This document shows positions 9,315 to 18,404 of a stretch of DNA of 64,000 bases, in pieces. The translations under genes were made by a program, and so were the position numbers. The notes beneath the pieces were generated by a model that did no database searches, had not been told where the DNA came from, and saw only the letters and a list, made by a program, of their open reading frames with translations. How positions within the stretch are numbered: the first letter of the stretch is position 1; every line of letters starts with the position of its first letter. Origin of the DNA: Duganella phyllosphaerae (GTDB taxonomy: Bacteria; Pseudomonadota; Gammaproteobacteria; Burkholderiales; Burkholderiaceae_D); the NCBI RefSeq assembly GCF_001758785.1, contig NZ_LROM01000065.1:1-64000 (forward strand), in the 5' to 3' direction.

Positions 9315-9389
9315 TGGTCCCCCCGACTGGAATCGAACCAGTATCCCACGCTTAGGAGGCATGTGCACTATCCATTGTGCTACGGGGAG
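9315..9389 (-). tRNA. tRNA-Arg (anticodon CCT)
   Basis: A full cloverleaf folds on the minus strand: acceptor CTCCCCG pairs with CGGGGGG (one U-G), D stem GCAC/GTGC, anticodon stem CATGC/GCGTG with loop CTCCTAA (anticodon CCT at 34-36, reading AGG), T stem ACTGG/CCAGT with loop TTCGATT, discriminator A. The 3' CCA is encoded (TGG at 9315-9317 on the plus strand). The length is 75 nt. It stands alone between divergent EPS-accessory genes. Confidence 0.95.
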
Positions 9390-9400
9390 GACGCGACGGC

Positions 9401-9406
9401 ATTATA
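9401..9406 (-). promoter_or_regulatory. -10 box of the tRNA-Arg gene
   Basis: On the minus strand a perfect TATAAT lies 11 bp upstream of the tRNA 5' end. No good -35 is seen at the standard distance (CTAGCG with a 17-bp spacer). Confidence 0.45.
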
Positions 9407-9567
9407 GCCGACGTGTCACGGGACGCTAGAGTAAAATGTCGTGCGGTATTGTCATGGTGTTATGATTCGGAAAGATGATAAGCCAGTGCAGTGGACACGG
9501 CAGGCATGTTTTAGATCCCTTCAGCAATATTTTTTTTGCACAGCAACATTCAGCGGTTACCATTCAT

Positions 9568-11025
9568 ATGAGTTTTAGCAGACAGGTAGGTCGCAGCGCG
9601 ATCTGGGCGATTGTCGGGCAGGGTACTACTGCCGTGATGTCGTTGATTAATTTTGCAGTCGTGGGCCGCTTCGTGTCGCCCAACGAATACGGTAGTTTTT
9701 TATTGGCCATGATGGTGCTGACTGGCACCCAGTGGCTGGCAATGAATGCCTACAAGGAACCGGTAGTCCAGGCCAAGGAACTGACCAACAGCCTGATCAA
9801 CTCCGTGTTCACCTTCAGCGTGATGGTCGGGGCCGTGCTGTGCGCGGTGATGCTCGGGGTGGCGTTGTACCTCGAACGCGGTGGCGAAACTCCGGGTGTG
9901 GGCATGTGTATCGTGGTGCTGGCGCTCAAGCTGCTGATCGATACGGCCATGTCGGTGCCCAATGCGCTGCGCGTGCGCCAGCTCGATTTCCGCTTCCTGG
10001 CGCGGGTGTCGATCATGGCCAACGTCGCTTCCACCGTGGTTAACGTGTCGCTGCTGTTCCTCGGTTTCGGCATGCTGTCGCTGGTGATTTCGCAGCTGGT
10101 CACGTCGCTGCTGAGTGCGGTCGCCTTGCTGTACACCGGCAAGCAACGCTATGCGCTGCGCTGGCACCGCGCCGACCTGCTGCTGCTCAAAGGCTATTCG
10201 CCGCACGTGATCATGTGGCAATTGATGGAAGCGCTGGGACAGACCGTTGACCGTTTCTTCATCGCGTCGCGCCTTACCCTGGCCGACCTGGGCCTGTATG
10301 GTTTCGGCAAGCGTCTCAACGATGTGATCATCGAGGTGCTCGTTGGCGCCACGTCCAACGTCTCGCTGCCGGCGTTTTCGCAGATGCAGGACGACCGCCA
10401 GCGCTTGCAGGCGGCGTTCCTGAAAGCGGTGCGGCTGGTGACGATGATGGTGTTGCCGCTGATCGCTGCGCTGTGGGTGACCGCCGACGATTTCGTGCCG
10501 TTGCTGTTCGGCCCGAAATGGGAGCAGGCCGTGCCGGTGTACCGCTGGTTCCTGCTGCTGGGGATTATCCAGACCATCGGCATCCTGCAGGGCGGGCTGC
10601 TGCGCAGCATGTGGAAGCCGGGCGTATGGACCCGCTACCAGGTGATGCAGGTGGTGGCCAATATCATCGTGCTGAGCATGGTGGCCGGGCAGAGCATCGA
10701 AGTCATTGCCGCCGCCATCGTCATCCGCGCCTACGTGTTATGGGGCTGGGTGGTGTACCAGGTGTGCAAGGCCCTGCACATGAAGTTCCGGTTCTACGCG
10801 CTGCAATTGCTGCGCCCGGTCAGTCTGGCGCTGTTGTCGGCCGCGGCCGGGTATGCGGTGCGCCACTACGTGGTGATGGACTGGAATTTGCTTCTGCGTC
10901 TGATCGCTGGCGGCCTGGTGGTGGTGGCAACCTTCATCACCCTGGTCATGCTGCTGTACCGCACTGCTGCCGACGAGTTGTTGAGTATCGTTAAAAACGT
11001 CATTTCTCGTACCAAAGCCGCGTAA
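9568..11025 (+). CDS. Wzx-like polysaccharide flippase (PST family)
   Basis: 485 residues, 12-14 TM helices. The N-terminus SFSRQVGRSAIWAIVGQGTT and the VVGRFVSPNEYGSF block are typical of PST/MOP-superfamily exporters, which translocate undecaprenyl-diphosphate-linked repeat units across the inner membrane. I chose the ATG at 9568 because the 31 codons before it lack the hydrophobic and basic pattern expected at the start. It heads a plus-strand group with a pyruvyl transferase and a WecG/TagA glycosyltransferase, and is the only visible Wzx candidate for the EPS operon 8 kb downstream. Confidence 0.9.
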   Translation: MSFSRQVGRSAIWAIVGQGTTAVMSLINFAVVGRFVSPNEYGSFLLAMMVLTGTQWLAMNAYKEPVVQAKELTNSLINSVFTFSVMVGAVLCAVMLGVALYLERGGETPGVGMCIVVLALKLLIDTAMSVPNALRVRQLDFRFLARVSIMANVASTVVNVSLLFLGFGMLSLVISQLVTSLLSAVALLYTGKQRYALRWHRADLLLLKGYSPHVIMWQLMEALGQTVDRFFIASRLTLADLGLYGFGKRLNDVIIEVLVGATSNVSLPAFSQMQDDRQRLQAAFLKAVRLVTMMVLPLIAALWVTADDFVPLLFGPKWEQAVPVYRWFLLLGIIQTIGILQGGLLRSMWKPGVWTRYQVMQVVANIIVLSMVAGQSIEVIAAAIVIRAYVLWGWVVYQVCKALHMKFRFYALQLLRPVSLALLSAAAGYAVRHYVVMDWNLLLRLIAGGLVVVATFITLVMLLYRTAADELLSIVKNVISRTKAA

Positions 11026-11057
11026 TTTGTCTTAACCATTTCTTTCGACTAAACACA

Positions 11058-11963
11058 ATGAAACTCTATTACTACCGGGGCGACAAGCCGAACTTTGGTG
11101 ATGACCTGAATCCATGGATGTGGCCGAAGCTGCTGCCGGGCGTCTGGGACGACAATCCGAACGAGATGTTCCTCGGCATCGGTTCGATCATTTTCGATTC
11201 GCATCCCAAACAGGCCAACAAGATCGTGTTTGGCGCCGGTTATGGCGGTTACACGCCACTGCCGGTGATCGACGACAAGTGGAAATTCTATTTCGTGCGC
11301 GGCCTGCAAACCGCGCGCGAGTGCAAGCTCGACCCGTCGATGGCGCTGGGCGACTCGGCCATCCTGCTGCGCTCGTGCATCACCGAGCGCCCCGCCAAGG
11401 TGCACAAGGTGTCGTTCATGCCGCACTTCGAGAGCACCTACGATGGCAACTGGCGGCTGGCGTGCCAGCTGGCCGGCGTCCATTACATCGACCCGACCGC
11501 CACCGTCGACCAGACCCTGCAGGACATTTTGAGTTCCGAGCTGCTGATCACCGAAGCGATGCACGGCGCCATCGTGGCCGATGCGCTGCGGGTGCCGTTC
11601 GTGGCGGTGGAGCCGATCCAGCAGCGCCATCACATGAAGTGGTTCGACTGGGCCTCGGCGCTCGACCTCGACCTGCGGCCGCAACCGCTGGCGGCGTCCA
11701 GCATGGTGGAGGCGCTGATGAAAAAAGCCGGCCCCAACGAGGCGCTGGTGGTGCGCATCCGCGCCAACCGCCGCTTCCTGCGGCTGGTGCCCAAGCGTTT
11801 TGCGCAAGGCGCGGCCGAGAGCCTGCTCAAGCTCAGCCGGATTGAGCCGCAGCTGAGCGGCGACGCCAACATGGAACGCGCGCACAGCCGCATGCTGGAA
11901 AAAGTCGAGCTGCTCAAGGCCGACCTGCGCGCCGCTGCACCGCTCGTACGCTCGGCAGGTTGA
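11058..11963 (+). CDS. Polysaccharide pyruvyl transferase family protein
   Basis: 301 residues. The start YYYRGDKPNFGDDLNPWM matches the family N-terminal 'GD.LN' signature, and ITEAMHGAIVADALRVPFVAV is the conserved C-terminal donor-binding block with its His. CsaB/WcaK/GumL-type enzymes add ketal-linked pyruvate from phosphoenolpyruvate to a sugar, giving the glycan negative charge. It lies 32 bp after the flippase and its stop is 2 bp before the next ATG, so the three genes look like one operon. Confidence 0.9.
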   Translation: MKLYYYRGDKPNFGDDLNPWMWPKLLPGVWDDNPNEMFLGIGSIIFDSHPKQANKIVFGAGYGGYTPLPVIDDKWKFYFVRGLQTARECKLDPSMALGDSAILLRSCITERPAKVHKVSFMPHFESTYDGNWRLACQLAGVHYIDPTATVDQTLQDILSSELLITEAMHGAIVADALRVPFVAVEPIQQRHHMKWFDWASALDLDLRPQPLAASSMVEALMKKAGPNEALVVRIRANRRFLRLVPKRFAQGAAESLLKLSRIEPQLSGDANMERAHSRMLEKVELLKADLRAAAPLVRSAG

Positions 11964-11965
11964 CC

Positions 11966-12694
11966 ATGGAAGCACGCGCCGAGATTTTGTCGATCAGCCA
12001 GTTTCCCGTGCTGAGCACCACGGGCGACGCGCTGGCCGAACGCCTGCTGGGCCGGCTGGCGCGCGGCGAACAGACGGTGCTGTTCTATGCCAACACCAAC
12101 CTGGTGGTCAAGTGCCGCTTCCTGCTCGATCACGTCAACGACCCCGGCATGTTGCTGGTCAACGATGGCATCGGTCTCGACATCGCCGCCAAGCTGTTGC
12201 ACGGCAAGCGCTTCGCGGACAATCTCAACGGCACCGACTTCACGCCGCTGCTGTTTGCCCGCAGTGCGCGTCCGCTCAAGGTGTTCATGGTGGGCGGCAA
12301 GCCGGAGATCCTGGCGCGCGCCGTGGCCCACGTGCAGCAGCGGCTGGGTCAGCAGGTGGTGGGCAGTTGCGACGGCTACGACGGCCTGCGCACGGCCGCC
12401 GATATCGACCAGCGCATCCATGCGAGCGGCGCCGACGTGGTGCTGGTGGCGATGGGCAATCCGATCCAGGAGCGCTGGATCCTCGAGCACCGCACCGCGC
12501 TCGAGGGCGGGATCTGGATGGGCGTGGGGGCGCTGTTCGATTTCTGGGCCGGCGACAAGCCGCGCGCGCCACGCCTGATGCAGCGCCTGCGGCTCGAATG
12601 GTTGTTCCGCCTGAGCCTGGAGCCGCGCCGCCTGCTGCGCCGCTACACCTGGGACATCCTGGTCTTCCTGCGCATGTGTTTAAAGTATCGCTAA
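11966..12694 (+). CDS. WecG/TagA/CpsF-family glycosyltransferase (GT26)
   Basis: 242 residues. The family blocks are YANTNLVVKC, LVNDGIGLDIAAKLL (the acidic catalytic region), LNGTDFTPLLF, VFMVGGKPEI and VLVAMGNPIQERWI, ending with the GIWMGVGALFDFWAG signature and a basic C-terminal membrane-binding segment. Such enzymes add the second sugar (for example ManNAcA or ManNAc) to an undecaprenyl-linked sugar at the membrane surface. I chose the ATG at 11966; an in-frame TTG lies two codons earlier. The 3' end faces the minus-strand acyltransferase gene with only 5 bp between stops. Confidence 0.92.
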   Translation: MEARAEILSISQFPVLSTTGDALAERLLGRLARGEQTVLFYANTNLVVKCRFLLDHVNDPGMLLVNDGIGLDIAAKLLHGKRFADNLNGTDFTPLLFARSARPLKVFMVGGKPEILARAVAHVQQRLGQQVVGSCDGYDGLRTAADIDQRIHASGADVVLVAMGNPIQERWILEHRTALEGGIWMGVGALFDFWAGDKPRAPRLMQRLRLEWLFRLSLEPRRLLRRYTWDILVFLRMCLKYR

Positions 12695-12699
12695 CCGGC

Positions 12700-14688
12700 C
12701 TATTTGCTTGCAGGAGCAGTCTGAATGCCGGGCGCGCCGGCAAAGCGCTGGAATTGCTGGCCGTTGCGCTCGATCCACCTTGGATTCAGGTGGCTCTTAT
12801 CGACGAATACCGGTATGCGCTGTCGGGCGTCGAAGATCGTGCACTGCGAAGCTTGGCACAGCTCGTTGCGCAATGAAACCAGGGAAAAGCCAGGCTGGCG
12901 CGAGAGGTCGGCAAACAGGCGGTCGAACTCGACGTTGTCGGCGATCAGATTCGGCGAGGCAACGCGGGCGTCGATGGTGTCGCGCCAGAACAGTGAGCGC
13001 TCGACGTACTTGGGAACATTGAAGGCAAACCAGGGTGTCGCATCGACCACCACCACCCGTACGCCGGCAGCCAGCAGTCGCTGCAACGCTTCCCGCGTGC
13101 GTTCGACCGGCAGCATCGGGTGGGGCGACGCGCGTGGCGTCACACAACGGCCCCCTTCCATGCTGCAAATGCCCGTGGCCTGCGGGGAAAAGAAGGACCA
13201 GTTCTGCGACACAATGACGGTCTGGTACGTGCCCGAAGCGGCCAAGCGGAATGCCTGCTCGGTGTATTCGCGGCAGTGGTTATCCAAGCCGATGCGCTCG
13301 AAGCCGGGAATTACTGGGCAGCCCGACTTGACGTAAAACGTGGTGTCGCGCCGGCTGTGCTGCACGAACCACGGATACAGGTGACCGGCGTGCGAGTCGC
13401 CCAGCACCAGAATCTTGTCGCCGGGCTGGTTCGGGTTCAGGTGGCAGAACCGGTCGCGGGTCGCGCCGGAGTTTTCGCATTCTGACGCATACGTGTGCAA
13501 GCCGGTGGCTGCCGCGATGGCGCGGTACAGTTCCGGGTCGTGCGTGCGCATTTCCAAGCCTTTAGTGCCGCTGTAGGTGACAGCCAAGCCGCACAGCGTG
13601 ACGCTGGCTGCACCCATCGCCAGCGCCGCGCGCAACGGCGGAACCGCGCGCAACGGCCGCATCGGCTCCACGTAACGGTAGGACAGGTATCCGAGCGCGA
13701 TCGAGAGCGGGATGCCGATTAGTTTGGCCAGCTTGGGCGCTTCGTCCATCAGGCCGATCATGGTGAAAGCGATCACTACCGGCCAATGCCACAGGTAGAT
13801 CGAGTACGACCACGCGCCCAGTTTTTGCATGACGCCGTGGTTGAGCAGCATATTGCGCTGGTAGCCGGCGGCCAGCACCATGCACGCGCCAGCCACGGGC
13901 AGCAGAGCGTATGGACCCGGCCAGGTTGCTTCGAGCTGCCAGTGATGGATCAGCCCGGCCGTCAACCCGATGACCAGCAGGCCCGCGTAGCTGAGTATGC
14001 GGGCGCGCCCTTGTTTCTGTAGCGCGCGCAACGCCACGCTGTCGCGCATTAGGTACACCAGGCCGCCAGCGATCATTTGCCAGGCCCGCGTCAGGACTGA
14101 AAAAAATGCGCTCTGGTGGTCGACGAGCAGGCACAGCGCCAGCGAAGCAATAGCGATGGCCAGCAAGTAGAATGTCAAGGCGCGCGGCGTGGCGCCGACG
14201 GCCTGGGTGATGCGCAAGCCCAGCCAGACGATGGCGGGATACAACATGTAGAACTGCCATTCCACCGACAGCGACCAGGTGTGCAGGAGCCAACGGTCGT
14301 CCACACCTTCGCTGAAATACCCCTGCTGGCCAGCGTAGTAGTAGTTGGACACGAACAGCAACGCCCGCAGTGCCTGTGTCCCCATGCTGGCGAGGTCGCT
14401 CGGCGGCAGCAGCGCTGCCCCCAGCGCCAGAAGTACCAGTGACATTGCCAGCAGTGCCGGCACGATGCGCAGCGCCCGCCGCAGCAGGAATTGGCCGTAG
14501 TGGAAACGACCCGCCCCCATGGCGTCCACGATGATCCTGCTCATCAGAAAACCGGAGATGACAAAAAAGATATCGACGCCGATGAAGCCGCCGCTGAGTA
14601 TCTTCAGGTTGAAGTGGTAGAGCACCACGATGACGACGCTAAGCGCCCGCAGACCGCTGATATCGGTCTGGATACTGGTTTTGGACAT
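12700..14688 (-). CDS. Integral-membrane acyltransferase with SGNH domain, copy 2
   Basis: 662 residues, collinear with the protein at 2828 from end to end: TDISGLRALSVVIVVLYHF at the N-terminus, about ten TM helices, then GDSHAGH (nucleophile about Ser432) and a DKSHLNP Asp/His block near the end. It has the same predicted role as copy 1, acyl modification of surface polysaccharide. The paralogues sit in the same orientation about 8 kb apart, with different flanking genes. The upstream 250 bp is AT-rich. Confidence 0.9.
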   Translation of the reverse strand: MSKTSIQTDISGLRALSVVIVVLYHFNLKILSGGFIGVDIFFVISGFLMSRIIVDAMGAGRFHYGQFLLRRALRIVPALLAMSLVLLALGAALLPPSDLASMGTQALRALLFVSNYYYAGQQGYFSEGVDDRWLLHTWSLSVEWQFYMLYPAIVWLGLRITQAVGATPRALTFYLLAIAIASLALCLLVDHQSAFFSVLTRAWQMIAGGLVYLMRDSVALRALQKQGRARILSYAGLLVIGLTAGLIHHWQLEATWPGPYALLPVAGACMVLAAGYQRNMLLNHGVMQKLGAWSYSIYLWHWPVVIAFTMIGLMDEAPKLAKLIGIPLSIALGYLSYRYVEPMRPLRAVPPLRAALAMGAASVTLCGLAVTYSGTKGLEMRTHDPELYRAIAAATGLHTYASECENSGATRDRFCHLNPNQPGDKILVLGDSHAGHLYPWFVQHSRRDTTFYVKSGCPVIPGFERIGLDNHCREYTEQAFRLAASGTYQTVIVSQNWSFFSPQATGICSMEGGRCVTPRASPHPMLPVERTREALQRLLAAGVRVVVVDATPWFAFNVPKYVERSLFWRDTIDARVASPNLIADNVEFDRLFADLSRQPGFSLVSLRNELCQASQCTIFDARQRIPVFVDKSHLNPRWIERNGQQFQRFAGAPGIQTAPASK

Positions 14689-14771
14689 GTTTTGGGCCTG
14701 CGCAAAATGTTTTTTTAGAAAACTATCTTATATTTTTGGTACTTCCTCTTCACTATACCTTGTTATGCGCG

Positions 14772-14797
14772 GCAATAGATAATATGTTATTGCAATA
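14772..14797. promoter_or_regulatory. Inverted-repeat operator candidate in the divergent intergenic region
   Basis: GCAATA (14772-14777) and TATTGC (14788-14793) form an inverted repeat separated by 10 bp; the right half continues as the palindrome TATTGCAATA. It lies between the divergent acyltransferase (14688) and ABC-F (14939) genes. No binding protein is known. Confidence 0.25.
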
Positions 14798-14938
14798 CGC
14801 GGCGACAGCTCCAAACCTGGCCCCACTCTGGGTCCTACTGTCGTTATCTGGCACCGATGATCCGACAATCGGTACAATGCTAGCTTCTCTCATCACCACG
14901 ACGCGGCGCCACGGCGTATCGCGCATAGTTCACTCCCT

Positions 14939-16837
14939 ATGGCAGTCATTTCCCTTTCTTCGGCCCAACTGGCCTTCGGCCACGTTGCCTTGCTCGACCA
15001 CGCCGAGTTTTCGCTGGAAACCGGCGAGCGCGTCGGCCTGATCGGCCGCAACGGCACCGGCAAGTCCTCCTTGCTCAAAATTATCTCCGGCCGCTTCAAG
15101 CTGGATGACGGCTTGCTGGTAATGCAACAAAATCTGCAAATCGCGTACGTCGAGCAGGAGCCGGTGTTTGATCCGGAAATGACCGTGCACGACGCCGTGG
15201 CGTCCGGCATGGGCGAGTTGCCAGGCTTGCTCAAGGAATACGATGCGCTGACCGGCCAGTTCGGCCAGGGCAACGACGACGCCGTCATGGAACGCATGCA
15301 CGACATCCAGGTCAAGCTCGACGCCGCCGATGCGTGGAGCCTGTCGAACAAGGTGGAAACCGTGCTCGACAAACTGAACCTGACCGGCGACATGCTGATG
15401 AAGACGCTCTCGGGCGGGATGCAGAAGCGCGTGGCGCTGGCGCGCGCGCTGGTCTCGGCGCCCGACGTGCTGCTGCTCGACGAACCGACCAACCACCTCG
15501 ACTTCAGCTCCATCGTCTGGCTCGAGGGCCTGCTGCGCGACTTCCGTGGCAGCGTGTTGTTCATTACCCACGACCGTTCGTTCCTCGACAATGTCTCCAC
15601 CCGGATTATCGAACTCGACCGTGGGCGCCTGCTGTCGTATCCGGGCAATTTCACGACCTATCAGGTGCGCAAGGCCGAGCAGCTGGAAAACGAAGAGGTG
15701 GAAAACGCCAAGTTCGATAAATTCCTGGCGCAGGAAGAAGTCTGGATCCGCAAGGGCGTCAAGGCGCGCCGGGTGCGCGACGAAGGCCGCGTGCGCCGCC
15801 TCGAGGCCTTGCGCATGCAGCGCAGCGTGCGCCGCGACCAGCAGGGCCAGGTCAAGCTCGAAGTGGGCTCGAGCGAACGCTCGGGCAAGATCGTGGCCGA
15901 ACTGGAAAACGTCAGCAAGCGCTTTGGCGACCGCGTCATCATCAACGACTTCACCGGCACCATCCTGCGCGGCGACAAGGTCGGCCTGATCGGCGCCAAC
16001 GGCGCCGGCAAGACCACCTTGCTCAAGATGATCCTCGGCGAACTGGCGCCCGACAGCGGTTCCGCCAAGCTTGGCACCAAGCTGCAAGTGGCGTACTTCG
16101 ACCAGATGCGTACCCAGCTCAATGAAGAAGCGAGCCTGATCGAAACCATTTCGCCGGGCAGCGACTGGGTGGAAGTAAACGGTCAGCGCAAGCACTCGAT
16201 GAGCTATTTGAACGATTTCCTGTTCTCGCCCGAGCGTGCGCGTTCGCCGGTCAAGACGCTGTCAGGTGGCGAGCGCAACCGTTTGCTGCTGGCGCGCCTG
16301 TTCGCCAAGCCTGCCAACTGCCTGGTGCTCGATGAACCGACCAACGATCTCGATATCGACACCCTGGAGTTGCTTGAAGAGTTGCTGGAAGAGTACACGG
16401 GCACCGTCTTCCTGGTCAGCCACGACCGTACCTTCCTCGACAACGTGGTCACCCAGGTGATCGTGGCCGAAGGGGAGGGCCACTGGCGCGAATTCGTCGG
16501 CGGCTATACCGACTGGGAGCGCGTGCGCGACACCATCGCCAAGCAGCCTGCCGCCCGTCCGGCGCCAGCCAAGGTCGAAGCAGTTGCCACCGCCCCGGCC
16601 GCCAAGACCAAAAAGCTCAGCTTCAAGGAACAACGCGAGCTCGACGAACTGCCCAAGCTGATCGCCGCGCTGGAAGACGAGCAAACCGCGCTGAACCTGC
16701 AGCTGAGCGATGCCGATTTCTACAAGAAGAACGCCAGCGAAGCCAAGCGTGTGAACACGCGCGTGGCCGAGATCGAGGAAGAGTTGCTGGCGGCGCTGGA
16801 AAAGTGGGAGCAGATCGAGGCGCGCCAGCGCAGCTAA
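14939..16837 (+). CDS. uup: ABC-F family ATPase, Uup type
   Basis: 632 residues with two ABC domains and no TM helices. The first Walker A is GRNGTGKSS (about 36-44), followed by LSGGMQKRV and LLLDEPTNHLD. The second half has GANGAGKTT, LSGGERNRLLLAR and LVLDEPTNDLDIDTLELLEE, the last a Uup-like version. A charged linker lies between the domains, and a C-terminal coiled coil (about 550-630) matches the Uup DNA/ribosome-binding tail. ABC-F proteins act on ribosomes; Uup is also linked to transposon excision and replication stress. It is a housekeeping gene placed between two EPS arms and has no evident functional tie to them. Confidence 0.9.
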   Translation: MAVISLSSAQLAFGHVALLDHAEFSLETGERVGLIGRNGTGKSSLLKIISGRFKLDDGLLVMQQNLQIAYVEQEPVFDPEMTVHDAVASGMGELPGLLKEYDALTGQFGQGNDDAVMERMHDIQVKLDAADAWSLSNKVETVLDKLNLTGDMLMKTLSGGMQKRVALARALVSAPDVLLLDEPTNHLDFSSIVWLEGLLRDFRGSVLFITHDRSFLDNVSTRIIELDRGRLLSYPGNFTTYQVRKAEQLENEEVENAKFDKFLAQEEVWIRKGVKARRVRDEGRVRRLEALRMQRSVRRDQQGQVKLEVGSSERSGKIVAELENVSKRFGDRVIINDFTGTILRGDKVGLIGANGAGKTTLLKMILGELAPDSGSAKLGTKLQVAYFDQMRTQLNEEASLIETISPGSDWVEVNGQRKHSMSYLNDFLFSPERARSPVKTLSGGERNRLLLARLFAKPANCLVLDEPTNDLDIDTLELLEELLEEYTGTVFLVSHDRTFLDNVVTQVIVAEGEGHWREFVGGYTDWERVRDTIAKQPAARPAPAKVEAVATAPAAKTKKLSFKEQRELDELPKLIAALEDEQTALNLQLSDADFYKKNASEAKRVNTRVAEIEEELLAALEKWEQIEARQRS

Positions 16838-16879
16838 CCCGACGTTTTTGCTCGAGACAGGTGGGCCGCCAAAAAATGC

Positions 16880-16893
16880 TGCAATGCGATATA
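16880..16893 (+). promoter_or_regulatory. TGCA-n-TGCAATATA motif, epsL upstream site 1
   Basis: TGCAATGCGATATA, 313 bp upstream of the epsL ATG and overlapping the -35 box of the predicted epsL promoter by 2 bp. It differs from the minus-strand site at 9220 by one base. Confidence 0.35.
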
Positions 16894-16920
16894 GACAGAG
16901 ATGATTGCATGCAATATAAT
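16892..16920 (+). promoter_or_regulatory. Predicted promoter of the core EPS operon
   Basis: -35 TAGACA (16892-16897), 17-bp spacer, -10 TATAAT (16915-16920). The spacer holds a perfect 12-bp palindrome ATTGCATGCAAT (16904-16915) that touches the -10, a good place for a repressor or a spacer-binding regulator. Transcription would start near 16927, leaving a leader of about 265 nt before epsL. Confidence 0.55.
16906..16918 (+). promoter_or_regulatory. TGCA-n-TGCAATATA motif, epsL upstream site 2
   Basis: TGCATGCAATATA, overlapping the palindrome and the -10 box of the predicted epsL promoter. Site 1 lies 13 bp upstream and site 3 at 17076. Confidence 0.35.
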
Positions 16921-17193
16921 TTTTTGGTGCGCTTTGTGATCATAATGTTACTGGTCCAGGCCCCGGGGCCGGTAAGATGGTTTGCGCATGGTAAGAAGTT
17001 CTCCCGTGTGGCCGTTTTACCATGGTTGGTGCTAGCATCTGGCAACAGCTATTGAACGTCGATTATATTTATTGACGCAGTGCAATATGTTGGTGGCGCG
17101 CCGCCTGTCCATTTCGAATAAGAGCAAAAAAATGTTGAGTTACCTGCAACTATCCATGTCCCTCGTTGTCCTGTGCAGGGTGAACGCGTGGTG
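16921..17193 (+). other. Long leader region of the EPS operon
   Basis: No gene seen. It contains a 12-bp palindrome GGCCCCGGGGCC (16959-16970), a third copy of the TGCA-type motif (CGCAGTGCAATATG, 17076-17089) and AT-rich blocks. It may carry attenuation or regulator-binding sites. No known riboswitch class is recognised. Confidence 0.4.
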
Positions 17194-18399
17194 ATGCGCC
17201 GCGTCCCCGGCGCCGGGAAACTGCTTGTATTACCACTGGTTATAGGCAGCCTGTATGCCCCCCACGCCCAGGCCCAGATCAGCGATACACTGACGCCGTT
17301 CGCGTCTGCCATCGTGTCGTACGACGATAACCTGCTGCGCCGCGACCTGTCCGTGGTCGGCAGCGACGGCGCCTCCGACACCTACCGCTCGGCGGTGGTT
17401 GGCGTCGGCATCAACCGACCGATCAGCCGCCAGCGCCTGACCGGCAACATCCGCGCCACCAAGGTCACGTTCAACCGCTTTGGTGAGCTCGACTACACCG
17501 GCAAGGATGCCGCGCTCGACCTCGACTGGCGTCTTGCGCAAACCCTGAGCGGCCATATCGGCGCCACCTACAGCCAGTCGCTGGCCTCGTTTGCCGACTT
17601 CCAGGTGGCCGCGCGCAACCTGCGGGTGCAGAATAAGCAGTACGGTAACGTTGCCTGGCGCCTGCATCCGTCGTGGCAACTGCGCGCCGGCTACACGTCC
17701 GAGGATTTCGATTTCGACCTGCCGTCGCAGCAGTTCAACAACCGCACCGAAAAAACCGTGGAAACCGGGTTCGACTACCTGGCCCCGAGCGAGAGCACGG
17801 TCGGCCTGCTGGCGCGCCAGATCAAGGGTAAGTATCCGACGCAGGCGCTCAACAACGGCGTGTTCATCGATAATGGTTTTACCCAGGATGAGGTCAAGCT
17901 CAATGTCGTGTGGAACGCTACCGGCATTTCGCAGGTGATCTTCGTGGGCGGCTGGGCGCGGCGCGAGGTCAATTCGTCGAGCCTGCGCAACGCTTCGGGC
18001 ACCAATGGCCGCCTGATCGTGAACTGGAACAAGTTCTCCTCGGTGCAATTGACGGGCATGGCCTGGCGCGAGTTCGGCGCCGCCGAGGGCGTATTCGTCA
18101 ATACGGCACTGTCCACCGGCCAGGGCATCAACGCCAAGTGGACCGCCACCTCCAAAATCGAAGTCAATGCCGCATACAAGAACGAGAAGCGCGACTTCAA
18201 GCCATTGCAGGGCGTCTTCAACCTGACCGGACTGACTGACACGACCAAGACAGCCAACCTCGGCGTCACTTACAAGCCGCTGCGCAACCTCAGTCTTGGG
18301 CTGTCTGCCTTCCATACCGAACGCGATGGCAGTATTGCTGCGAGGACCAGCAGTTTCCGCGCCAAAGGTGCCGCTTTTAACGCCACCGTGACCTTCTAA
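17194..18399 (+). CDS. epsL: EpsL-like outer-membrane beta-barrel of the exosortase-B EPS locus
   Basis: 401 residues. A signal peptide (about 1-26, ending HAQA) precedes PFASAIVSYDDNLLRRD, the characteristic start of EpsL-type proteins. The rest alternates aromatic and polar residues in amphipathic strands and ends in Phe (NATVTF), as expected for an outer-membrane barrel. Probable role: outer-membrane passage or anchoring of the exopolysaccharide. I chose the ATG at 17194; GTG codons at 17188 and 17191 are better spaced from the CAGGG at 17176 and are possible starts. It is the first gene of the core EPS operon and lies 5 bp before the initiating transferase. Confidence 0.85.
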   Translation: MRRVPGAGKLLVLPLVIGSLYAPHAQAQISDTLTPFASAIVSYDDNLLRRDLSVVGSDGASDTYRSAVVGVGINRPISRQRLTGNIRATKVTFNRFGELDYTGKDAALDLDWRLAQTLSGHIGATYSQSLASFADFQVAARNLRVQNKQYGNVAWRLHPSWQLRAGYTSEDFDFDLPSQQFNNRTEKTVETGFDYLAPSESTVGLLARQIKGKYPTQALNNGVFIDNGFTQDEVKLNVVWNATGISQVIFVGGWARREVNSSSLRNASGTNGRLIVNWNKFSSVQLTGMAWREFGAAEGVFVNTALSTGQGINAKWTATSKIEVNAAYKNEKRDFKPLQGVFNLTGLTDTTKTANLGVTYKPLRNLSLGLSAFHTERDGSIAARTSSFRAKGAAFNATVTF

Positions 18400-18404
18400 G
18401 CCTC

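Noticed and set aside
9315-9389. tRNA-Arg as an integration site of a genomic island
   Set aside because: No integrase gene and no direct repeat of the tRNA 3' end were seen in the window.
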